A DNA stretch of 64,000 bases from Polychytrium aggregatum. Lineage: Eukaryota; Chytridiomycota; Chytridiomycetes; Polychytriales. Shown here piece after piece: positions 34,197-44,785 of this stretch. Positions within the stretch are counted from its first letter, which is position 1. Each line of letters starts with the position of its first letter. Where the stretch lies: contig NW_026516224.1 in assembly GCF_025602895.1 (NCBI RefSeq), positions 1 through 64,000 of the forward strand, read 5' to 3'. The notes under the pieces are model-generated. The model worked only from the letters and a program-made list of their open reading frames with translations. It was not told the DNA's origin and did not search any database. Made by a program: the position numbers and the translations under genes.

Positions 34197-36150
34197 ATGC
34201 TCCTTCTGGCACCCGCTGTCCTCACCCTCCTCGGTGCTGCCACGGCGACAAGACTCCCGCATCAAGCCAGCAACTCCCATGGCTTGGCCAAGCGTGCCAC
34301 CCTCCAGATTCCTCCTCCGATGCCTGCTCGTGAGTTGTGCGGGAGATGTCGCTGTTCCTCGGGATGTCTCACCATCGCATCTGATCCACCTCGCTGTTGT
34401 CTCATCGCATCCGATCTGCATCCAATCGACCAGAGTGGCCCTCGATCGACCAGACCAACTTCATCACCGGCAATCTGCTGACCGATCCTCTTGTGCAAGA
34501 GTGAGTCGCTGTCGCTGTGCTGTCTCGCAGCAGTGTGCCAATGCGGTGTGGTGCGGTGCGGTGTGGTGCGGTGCGGTGTGGTGTGAGTGCGGGTGATCTG
34601 GTGTGGGAAACATGACATGATGTGATCTGGTAGTGATGCGGTGACTTGCATGCCGTCACCCTGTATCCCACACCCATCTCTGTTCTCCTGTTCCGTCATT
34701 TGGTTCTCTCTCCATCGGGCCGATTCGAGTTGCTAACCGGACTGTGATCGATGCGATTGCGATTGCGATCGGGCCTGGCTGTGGTCGGTCAGTGCCCTTG
34801 CCTATGTTCAGTCGGTGGTTCCAGCCTCGCTGTTGAACATCCCTCCGTCAACCTTCGTCAGCGGAGCCACAGTGAAGTACAACTCAGATGGTACGGAGTG
34901 AGACTGTGGCGAGTGGGCTGTGGGTTGATCGCTTCCAGCAGGCAGCAACGGACTGGGCCTGGGTCGGCCATGGCCGGCCAGGCTTCCCGGCACGCTCTCG
35001 ATGTCGGCTCTGACTGGTATCAGCCATGATCGACCATGATTGACTTTGCCCGAGTGTGCCCGAGTGTGTTTGATCATGATGTTGCCACACCGCGATGCTC
35101 ACACCACCATTCCCACACTATTGCTCCATCGCACCGACACCACCACACCGACACTCTCGCACAGTCAATGCCAACTGCTACTGGCCATACAACCTCTGTG
35201 TCCGCACTGCCGCTGGAAACGGCTATCAGGCCGATGTCTACACCTGCCCTCAACCCGGCACCTGGGGAATCTCCTTTGACGACGGACCCACTGTCGATCC
35301 CGTCACCCACGACGACTCGGCCGCCATCCGTGCCCAGCTCGACAAGATGAACATCAAGGGAACCTTCTTTGTGGTTGGATCGAACGTCATCCAGAACCCC
35401 CAGATTGTCCTGGACGAGTACAACGACGGCCACCAGATCGGCGTCCACACCTGGACACATCATCCGCTCACAGCTTGCACCAACGAGCAGATCGTTGCCG
35501 AGATCAAGTACGCCGAAGCAGCCATCTACAACGCCACCGGACAGGTTCCGAACTTTTTCCGTCCTCCCTATGGCGACATTGACGACCGAGTGCGTGCCAT
35601 TGCAAACGCTCTTGGATATACCGTCACTATTTGGAGTCAAGACGATCTTGCGGCCGACCAAGACACCACCAGTGCTGCGATCGGCCAGAGTTTGATCAAC
35701 AGCGCCACTTCAACCTGGTTCTCCAACTCGTCTGCCAGCTTTGTGTCGCTCAGCCACGACATCACACCGTTCACCAGCAGCGTCATCCTCGGGATTCTTC
35801 AGTATGTCGACGCCAACCGTGCAAGCATCAAGCTGGACATTGAGCCCGTTGGCACCTGCGTGAACAAACCTTGGTTTCGCTCCGGGGCCGGAGGGAGTCC
35901 AGGCGGCACCAACACCGGCCGCACCAGCAGCCCAACCACCGCGGGGCTGCCGTATTTCGCTTCGACACAGGCCGCTCCGGTCGTAACGACAACAGGCAGC
36001 AGCCCGGCGGCTCCGCCGACGTATCCAACCGCACTGGCGCTCGCTCCTAAATCGGCCTCCCATGCACCGACACGGCTTCTCGAACCTGGGCATGCGTCGT
36101 CGATTCTTCTGCTCGGTCTTTCGCTGGGGCTTGTGATCTGCTGGCTGTGA
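34197..36150 (+). CDS. Chitin/polysaccharide deacetylase CDA1 (CE4), GPI-anchored (427 aa)
   Basis: Four exons, join(34197..34329, 34434..34500, 34793..34890, 35165..36150). The protein begins with a signal peptide (LLLAPAVLTLLGAATA). After a short N-terminal region (PPPMP..WPSIDQTNFITGNLL) the NodB domain carries all CE4 motifs: ISFDDGPT (motif 1, catalytic base and metal Asp, about residue 135), HTWTHH (motif 2, metal His pair), RPPYGDIDDRVR (motif 3), TIWSQDDLAAD (motif 4) and SLSHDI (motif 5). The tail is Ser/Thr/Pro-rich and ends in ILLLGLSLGLVICWL, fitting GPI attachment. CE4 enzymes of this type deacetylate chitin to chitosan at the wall. It is the first of three same-strand paralogs with identical intron positions. 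Confidence 0.92.
34540..34590. repeat. GTGCGGTGTG repeats in CDA1 intron 2
   Basis: Several GTGCGGTGTGGTGCG-type units inside intron 34501-34792. Confidence 0.7.
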
Positions 36151-36694
36151 GTACCTCGTTCCCGTGGCAAGGCCGGCGTGGGGCTGTGTTTACCCATCCA
36201 GCCGAACAGACAGGGCCGCCGTTGTCTCCACTCGGTGGCGGGCCCTTTGTCGAATGACTGAGGATGTGCAGCGGACAAGCGGACACAAACCTTGCCGCGA
36301 CTGGGCTCCAAACGGAGGCCGGCGGATGATGGCGCCTTGTGCGGCGATGGCCATCTTAAGGGTGTCCGCGGGACGCAAACTCGACGCCGCCACTGTCCCA
36401 GGCGCGTTGCGGGCTTCGGGGGGCTGTGTCGTTGTCTCTTTGTGCTCCTGCCATCCAATAAAACCCTCTGGGCATCAACAAACAGCAAATCGCCGTCCAC
36501 GGCCGCGGACAGGCGCAGACAACGGTCATACGCGCCTCCACCACGTATAAAGCCGACGGCTTTGGCGCAGGTCCTTTCCCACCATCGCTCGCTCGTTCGT
36601 TCGCTCCATCGTCCTTTGGGCCCCAAGTCGCCTCATCCGTTGTTTCCCAAGCCCCGTCTTTAGCTGCTCCCCGTTCACAGGTTCATCAACAAAA
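36151..36694. promoter_or_regulatory. CDA1-CDA2 intergenic region with TATA box
   Basis: TATAAA at 36546-36551 (context CACGTATAAAG) lies about 145 bp upstream of the CDA2 ATG, followed by a CT-rich segment. No gene in between. Confidence 0.5.
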
Positions 36695-38284
36695 ATGCGT
36701 TCCCTCACCATCCTCTGCCTCCTCGGCGCCACCCAGACTGCCTACGGCATCGGTATCGATCTCAGCCAGATCTACAAGAACGGCTTCAGGGTGTTTGCTG
36801 CCGATGCCAACCCCACAAGCAGCGCCGTGTCCCCTGTTACCACCTCGGCTGCCCCCGCTCCTGCGTCCACTGGCCGCCCTGCTCTGCAGCTCCCTCCCCC
36901 GATGCCCAAGAGTAAGCCAGCACCCGCTGTCCTGCTCTGCTGCCCATCCTGTAGTTGTGGGCCTGGTGTGGCATCTGTTTGGCCTGCTGACTCGAGCTGA
37001 CCCTCGTTTGTTACTGCAGAGTGGCCCTCGGTTGACCAGACCAACTTCATCACCGGTGATCTCCTCAAGGATCCCCTCGTGCAAGAGTGAGTCACTCGCT
37101 TGTCGCGTTTACACACGTCTACTAGTCCACGTTGCCAATCGAGATGGTCACAATCAGATTTCTAACCCCTGTGCTGTGATCTACCAGTGCCCTCGCCTAT
37201 GTCCAATCTGTCGTTCCCGCCTCGCTGTTGAGCATTGCACCTTCGACCTACGTCAGTGGATCGACTGTCAAGTACACTGCTGATGGTAAGCAGGGCCACT
37301 GTCCACTGAATCGGCCTTGGCTGCTAAGAATCGGCATCCCGAACTAACTTGCTCGTCCTTCTGCTCACAGCCAACGCCAATTGCTACTGGCCCAGCAACC
37401 TCTGCGTTCGCGCTGCCGCTGGAAACGGCTATCAGGCCGATGTCTACACCTGCCCTCAGCCCGGCACCTGGGGAATCTCCTTTGACGACGGACCCACTGT
37501 CGATCCCGTCACCCACGACGACTCGGCCGCCATCCGTGCCCAGCTCGACAAGATGAACATCAAGGGAACCTTCTTTGTGGTTGGATCGAACGTCATCCAG
37601 AACCCCCAGATTGTCCTGGACGAGTACAACGACGGCCACCAGATCGGCGTCCACACCTGGACACACCATCCCCTTACCTCGTGCACCAACGAGCAGATCG
37701 TCGCCGAGCTCAAGTATGCCGAGGCCATCGTCTACAACGCCACCGGACAGATCCCTTACTTCTTCCGTCCTCCCTATGGCGACATTGACGACCGAGTGCG
37801 TGCCATTGCAAACGCTCTTGGCTACAGCGTCACCATCTGGGACAAGGATGATCTTGCCGCCGATCAAACCACTACCTCTGTCTCCGTCGCCAACAAGCTC
37901 ATCAACACTGCCACCTCGACCTGGTTCACCAACTACACGGCCGGTTTCATTTCCCTCAGCCACGACATCGACCCCTTCACCAGCGGCGTCATCCTCAGTA
38001 TTCTCCAGTATGTCGACGCCAACCGTGCCACCATCAAGCTGAACATTGAACCCGTTGGCACCTGCGTGAACAAGCCTTGGTTCCGCCCTCTCAAGAACGC
38101 TACCGCGACTACGACTACCTCTGCTTCGGCTTCGTCGACCGCCGCTGCCTCCGCTTCTTCCTCTCCCTCTCCCACTAATGGCTCCAACCTTGTCTCTGGC
38201 TCCGCCTCGACCTTCAAGGGTCTTGGTCTCCAGCTCGTCTCGGCTGCCGCTGCTCTGGCTTTTGGTGTCGCTATGAACTTCTAG
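36695..38284 (+). CDS. Chitin/polysaccharide deacetylase CDA2 (CE4), GPI-anchored (431 aa)
   Basis: Four exons, join(36695..36911, 37020..37086, 37188..37285, 37371..38284), the same architecture and phases as CDA1. The signal peptide is RSLTILCLLGATQTAYG. The N-terminal spacer is longer and Ser/Thr/Ala/Pro-rich. CE4 motifs are present: FDDGPT, HTWTHH, RPPYGDIDDRVR, TIWDKDDLAAD, SLSHDI. The C-terminus has a Thr/Ser/Ala-rich linker and hydrophobic tail (LVSAAAALAFGVAMNF). A 253-bp block (37413-37665) is identical to CDA1 35207-35459 except for one silent change, far closer than the flanking exon sequence. This suggests gene conversion between the two. Predicted role: chitin to chitosan conversion at the cell wall. 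Confidence 0.93.
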
Positions 38285-38873
38285 ACTCATTACCCCGACA
38301 AATCCCCCCTACCTTCTAATGTGCACTCATCGTTCATCCATCGTATTTATTCCTACCCAGCTATAAAACAAGTTGTGGTACTCCGCTTTTTATTTTTCTC
38401 GTCCCCTCACCCCAATTTTCTTCACACCGACCTAACTTGATTTGTGCATGACAAATAAGACTCTATTCTGGACAATGAATAAACGCAGCTTTGACTGCAG
38501 CAATGCTTCACGACACTTGATTGCGCACGGATGTTATCGACCTCGGTGATGGGTGCTGGCCCAGAAACCTGACGGGGGGCGGCGGCGCTTGGTGGGTGGG
38601 CGAGAGTGGGGAGATGAGCAATTTTTTGGAGCGAAGAGGCAAGGCGTTTGTGCGATCCCGATGGCGTTTCAAGAACCCCCACCCCAACGCCCCTCTCGCC
38701 TCCATGCGAGGGATACTTGGCCAACGCCGAGCTCAGGCCAGCGGATCGTCCTCCCACAACGAGTCTCAAGGAAGCCAGCGGCGCGGTTGAAACAATTGAA
38801 AATTGGTGTCGAGACGGATCACACCATCGTGCCCAACGATCCACCACCACCAGGATGGCGACGACGGGTGGGG
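38285..38873. other. Intergenic, CDA2 to right arm
   Basis: AT-rich 3' region with AATAAA near 38478; no gene supported. The right arm starts at 38874. Confidence 0.5.
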
Positions 38874-38874
38874 C

Positions 38875-41800
38875 TCAATTCGGGACGGTGGGACCCGATC
38901 CCGCCCCACCACCGAGCCGCTTCTTGATGCGCGGAGCACGCTTGATTGGGTGATAGCATCCTGGAGCGAGAGCAAGCCGGTGAGAGAGTGGGAGTGAGAG
39001 TGGGAGTGAGAGTGGGAGTGGATGTGAGAGTGGGAGTGGGAGAGCGATTCCGTGGAGAGAGTCGTGGCCATGAATGTGGATGTGTTCATGGATACCCATG
39101 GGGCCCGTCGCGGATGCATGTCACATCATCGACCGTCCGTCACTGGATCGGTCTGCCTCGTCATGGCCGCTGCCATCGCAGCTCGCTCTGCAACACCACA
39201 ACCACCACAACCACCACACGCACGCACCGAGATAGGAGGCATAGCTGCTGGTGCGCTCGTGCTTGACAGGTCCGTCGTTGTAAACCAGATCAAAGCCGCC
39301 AACACGGGTCCTGAGCTTCTTGTCATTGGTGTATCTGTGGTGCGGATGGTGCGGATGGTGCGGGATGATCAGTCGTGGTGGTGCGGGATGATCAGCCGTG
39401 GTGGTGCGGGATGATCAGCCGTGGTGGTGGTGGCGGTGGGAACCGCACTCGGCCCCAGCTCATCATGCCTCTGCCTGGCCCAGCCGCCACCGCTGCTCGA
39501 CATTGGCGGCTGGGTCAACAGACACCTCCGGCACAGGCGCCATGTGCCGCCTGTCGTCGCTGACCTTTTCTCAAAGTCAATGACATCAAAGGCGTCGTTG
39601 AGCATTGCATACTTGAGGTCGTAGTCGAACTGGGTCTCGGCCGTGAGCGACGGCGACGCATTCACCTCGAGCAGCCATCTGCAGAGGGTGGGAGGATGTG
39701 CGTTGCACAGGCGAGTGGGTTGAGGCGGACATGGTATCGGCGGATGGTGTCGATGGTGTTGGTGATGTTAGTGATAGTGTCGGTGGTGTCGGTATGTTAG
39801 TGATGGTGTCGGTATGTTAGTGATCGTGTCGGTGATGGATGATGGTCAGCAGGTGGTCGGCGAGTGGCGGGTCCGTGCGTGCAGTCAAAGTCGACCCAGG
39901 ATCAGGCCCAACACATACGGTCTGAGGGCGTCGTCGATGAGGATGTCATATCCGTATCTGTGGATGCGGTGGGTGATGCGTGGTGAGCGGTGAGCGGATG
40001 TTGGGTTGGAGACAGATGGGGTGGTGTTGCGCGTGGTGATGGGATGGTGCAGGTGGTGGTGCAGGTGGTGGTGCAGGTGGTGGTGCAGGTGGTGGTGCAG
40101 GTGGTGGTGCAGGTGGTGGTGCAGGTGGTGATGGAATGGTGCAGGTTGCAGTTGGTGGTGATCATCACACCGACATGCACATCTGCGCCAATTTCCAGAC
40201 GATCTTCAAGCAGCCCAGTCAGTCCTCATGCCCGCACCACCACCACCACCACAGCCACCAGCACCACCACAACCACCACAACCACCAGCACCAGCACCGC
40301 CGGCCGCTACTCACAGCTCAAAGCAGTGCTTGTCGTTGATCATGACCTTCTGGACACTCATCAGACTGCGCACAATCAGCGCCTCCATCTCGGTGAAGAG
40401 CTCGTTGATGGCGGCGGTGCCGTGCTTGCTGGTGAGATAGGTCTTGAGGTTGCGCAGGAGCCACTTGCAACCCTTGTCGCCATCGTAGTGCGGCGAGGTC
40501 TTTTGGATGGCGACGTTTGTGGCGTGGATGTCTGGGGTGAGAGTGTGAGAGTGTGGGAGTGTGAGAGTGTGAGAGTGTGAGAGTGTGAGAGTGTGAGAGT
40601 GTGAGAGTGTGAGAGTGTGAGAGTGTGAGAGTGTGAGAGTGTGAGAGTGTGAGAGTGTGAGAGTGTGAGAGTGTGAGAGTGTGAGAGTGTGAGAGTGTGA
40701 GAGTGTGAGAGTGTGAGAGTGTGAGAGTGTGAGAGTGGAGTGATGGAGGCGAGTCAATCGTGGGCGACATTGTGCAAGCTGTTGCACACAAAAGCCATGA
40801 AACAGATCGAGACGGACGACACACATCGAGATATACAGCACACATCAACACACGCCATGCATCAGGTCACAGCCGGGCAGCCGAGCAGCCCAGAGTCAGA
40901 GCCACAGCGCCACTCACAGAGGTTCGAAATGTCCTTTGAGTTCATCGAGAACTGGTAGTTGGAGAAGCGACAAAAGCCGTTGCGGTGGATGTACACCACC
41001 AAGGGATAGTACGATGTCACCAGCACATACACTCGGATGTCAAACTTTTTCCCTGTGGACAGCGACGCCTCAGTCAGTCGAGCACGACCGCCGTGCAGTG
41101 GTCGATTCGGATGGACCGGGCCATCCGACGACAAATGAGTAGCAGCAGCAGGAGTATCAACACCACATCAACACCACAATACCCCACAACATCAGCACCA
41201 GCACCACCAGCACCAGCACCACCAGCACCAGCACCACCCCTCGGCCTCACCTCCGATCAGATACGGGTTCTCAATGTACTTCTGCACAATGTAAGCCTCG
41301 GGTGCATCGCCGTCCGATCCACCCCGCACCCTCGGGTCCTTGCGCCACTGGCTGATCTGCGACATCTTGTTGATGAGGAAGATTCCCTTGCCCTGTGCCT
41401 TGCCGACGGGTTTCATGATCCACACCGATCCGGGGTTGCGCTTGAACTCTTCCTGGAACAGGGCGTGCTCCTGGGGAAGCACATAGGACGTGGTGATGAA
41501 CTCGAACTTTGCAGCCTCGGTCTTTCCGTACTCTTTCTCCATGGTCTTGATCATCCGCTTGACGTTTTTGACCAGGAGGTCCTTCCGGGTGAGCTGAGGC
41601 GAGGTGGTCAGCGAGGCGGGTAGTCAGCGAGGCGGGTGGTCAGTGGACGATGGAGACACAGTCGACTGTGGGCGGCCAGTGTGGACCAACATGTGGTGGT
41701 TGTCGACGGCTTGCCAGAGTGGTGAGACTGGATGGATTGGATCATGGCTCCCACAACTGATCACTCACTCAGACACTCCCACACTCACCTCCGCTCACAC

Positions 41801-43747
41801 TCACACTCACACTCACACTCACTCACCTCGTAGTGGTTGCGGTAGTGGTTGATCTTCTGGTGCTCTTGCAGATACACATGGTCAAAGGTCTCGTGTACCC
41901 AGTGCACATCTGCCCAGAAAAAGTCCCAGTCCATCTCAGAGTCGCCTTCGCGCCACGACCGATCCCGCATCACATCGTACACTGTGTTGCGGAGCGACGT
42001 CCGGAACTTGATCTGGATGGCTGCCGCTGGTGTGGCCGAGGCCGGGGCCGTCCCCGTGGCCGTGGGGGGAGGCACCGGTGTCGCTGCAGGGCCGCCTGTG
42101 GTCGGCACACCGTTGGTGGATGCAGCACCCATTGTCGCTGTCGCCGTCGTTGCTAATGTCGTTGCCAATGTCGAGCCGGTGATCGATGCCTGGCCGTTGG
42201 GCGATGGTGTCCCGTTGGTGGATGCCTCGCCTGCAACAGACGGCGGGTCGGCGACAGAGAGTGATGTCCGCATTGTCGTCCCGGCCACAGACGACGAGGT
42301 GGGAGGGACTGGTCCGGAGCGAGTGACTGGTCGAGGCGATCCGGCCATGGACGAAGGCGACCCAGTGCTTGACGACAACGATGACAGCGATGACAGCGAT
42401 GACGGAAGCAGCGACAGCGGCAGCAGCGACGACGAGATCAGCGATGACGACAAGAGTGTCGACGGACCCTCCAGCAACAGCGACGACGATGGCGAGCCGA
42501 GACTGAGACTCGAGAGCGACATGAGGTTGGGCTGGTGCGGGTCACTGGCAGCGGCGAGGGGAGTTGTGGTGAGGGGAGTTGTGATGGGGGGAGTTGTGAT
42601 GGGGAGAGTTGTGATGGGGAGAGTTGTGATGGGGAGAGTTGTGATGGGGAGAGTTGTGATGAGGGAAGCAACCACAGCTGGAGAGGAAATGGAGGCTGCT
42701 GCTTCGGCGAAGGTGGATGCCGTGGGAAGTGACACCGATGAGTTGGTGTTGGTGTTGGTGTTGGTGTTGGTGTTGGTGTTGGTGTTGGTGTTGGTGTTGG
42801 TGTTGGTGTTGGTGTTGGTGTTGGTGTTGGTGTTGGTGTTGGTGTTGGTGTTGGTGTTGGTGTTGGTGTTGGGAGTGATCCTGGTGGAGATTGCGCTGTC
42901 TGCTCCTGCACTGTCTGCTCCTGCACTGTCTGCTCCTGCACTGTCTGCTCCTGCACTGTCTGCTCCTGCGGTGCCTTGGGTGGCATTCTCGCCTCCATCC
43001 TCGATGGTCGTTGGATTCACTGGCGATCCAGCCACCGAGATCGGGGACGAGGCTGTCCTGATGCCAACCACAGACGACGGAATCAGAGGCGGAATCGGCT
43101 TTGCCGACATGGTGGCGGCCGGGGTCGGGCGACCGAAGGGCCTGGCCGAAGGAGGCGACTGAGACAGCGACTGGGACAGCGACTGAGACAGCGACTGGGA
43201 GCGGGAGTGCGAGCGAGACAGGGACCGGGACTGCGACAGCGAGCGGGAGTGTGGACGGGAGAGCGATGGGAGGATGGGAGGATGTGGCTGGAAAGCCGGA
43301 AGCATTGGGATGGACGGAGCTGGCTGCTGTGGTGGCTGTGACGGTCTCGGAGAGGGCTTGGATCCAGACTCGATACTGATGGCGTTTGGTGGGAATCGGC
43401 ATGGATCGGAATCGCGGCAGCAATGTCGAGGACCGAGAGATCAGCATTGAGCATCGACCATCGACCATCGACCATCGACCATCGACCATCGACCATCGAC
43501 CATCGACCATCGACCATCGACCATCGACCATCGACCATCGAGAGCCATGAGGGCGAGCCATATTCCGTGGTGCACATCGCATCACTCCATCGTATCGCCC
43601 ACGTCCCATCACTCCAACCCCACCAGTCCTGCCCCATCATCCACATCCCATCACTCATGCTCACTTGCTCGAGCCCGACGCGGCGGCGGATGAGTTGCTC
43701 GTGCTGCTTGCATTGTTCGTGTTGTTCGTGTTGTTCATGTTGCTCAT
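38875..43747 (-). CDS. TTLL9: TTLL9-type tubulin polyglutamylase, copy R (890 aa)
   Basis: Nine exons, complement(38875..38960, 39228..39334, 39565..39678, 39919..39957, 40315..40531, 40918..41052, 41251..41593, 41827..43375, 43665..43747), each the same length as in copy L. All splice sites and catalytic elements ([35 protein letters not shown]) are intact, so both copies should encode the same 890-aa enzyme. The two genes differ only in intronic repeat number. Its 3' flank beyond the stop is unrelated to that of copy L, so the two transcripts should have different 3' UTRs. See copy L for domain positions and expected role in axonemal tubulin glutamylation. Confidence 0.9.
40559..40734. repeat. 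8-bp tandem repeat in TTLL9-R intron (22 units)
   Basis: Twenty-two GTGTGAGA units, against fourteen in the left arm. Confidence 0.9.
43457..43540. repeat. 7-bp tandem repeat in TTLL9-R intron 1 (12 units)
   Basis: Twelve ACCATCG units, against eleven in the left arm. Confidence 0.9.
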
Positions 43748-44785
43748 ATTTCCCGCGTTGTTGGCTTGTCTGGTGTGGGCGATGCTGAGGGATACTTGCT
43801 GGTTGGTGGTGCTGGCTGTTGGCCCGGTGCTGGTGGCCTGCTCGGTTGGTGGCTGCGACGCGCGGATATCCAGGTGAGATCTCCCAGTGGGTTCCAAGTG
43901 GGTTCCAAGTGGGTTCCAAGTGGGTTCCAAGTGGGTTCCAAGTGGATGGGCCACGATGCGGCAACTCGGCCTGACAGCGTGCAAGAGGCCAAGTGAGATC
44001 GGCAATGTCGATGAGGCGGAAGTCGACGAGGCTGGTGGATGCGGATGCTGTCGATGGCCATCCAATCACACCGACCGAGCGACGGCGATTTGGCTCATGT
44101 GCTGTGCAGTGGAATCGCCCACTCGCCCGTCCATCGCCTTGCCCACTGCCTTGCCCACCGCCTTGCCCACCGCCTTTCGCACTGCCTTGCACACCACCCC
44201 GTCCATCGACATGGCCATCGACTTCATGGACATGGCCTTGGATCCTGTTCTGTGGCTGTGCCGTCACGTGGCGTGGCAGCGGACCAGCCAGATCAAATCG
44301 CCATCAATGTCCCAGATCCGCCTGCTCGATTGATCTGCCTGCTTGACCGATCTGCCTGCTCGATCGATCTGCTTGGCCCGGTTGGTTTCCGAGTGTCCAG
44401 CGAGTCTCCGAGTGCCCGGTTCGTCTCCAAGTCTTCAATTCCCTCAGTTGGCCGCCGAGTCGAGCTGCATTGGCATTGCGCCTGTCTGGGCTCATCGACA
44501 CCAACCCACCATCAATCCAACACCCACCACAATCCAACACCCACCACAATCCAACACCCACCACAATCCAACACCCACCACAATCCAACACCCACCACAA
44601 TCCAACACCCACCACAATCCAACACCCACCACAATCCAACACAATCCAACACCCACCACAATCCAACACCCACCACAATCCAACACCCACCACAATCCAA
44701 CACCCACCACAATCCAACACCCACCACAATCCAACACCCACCACAATCCAACACCCATCACAATCCACCACAATCCACCAGCACC
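43748..44785. promoter_or_regulatory. Shared bidirectional promoter region, TTLL9-R / PPR protein B
   Basis: Same length (1,038 bp) and content as 14981-16018, inverted. The E-box CACGTG is at 44265-44270, and the 17-bp minisatellite (about 44508-44768) lies just before the PPR start codon. Confidence 0.5.

Noticed and set aside
41849-43162. Long open frame (437 codons) antisense to TTLL9-R exon 2, and its left-arm twin at 16597-17910
   Set aside because: It is made of translated repeats (poly Val-Leu and similar) opposite the Asn-Thr array and has no domain; the sense strand encodes the conserved TTLL core.
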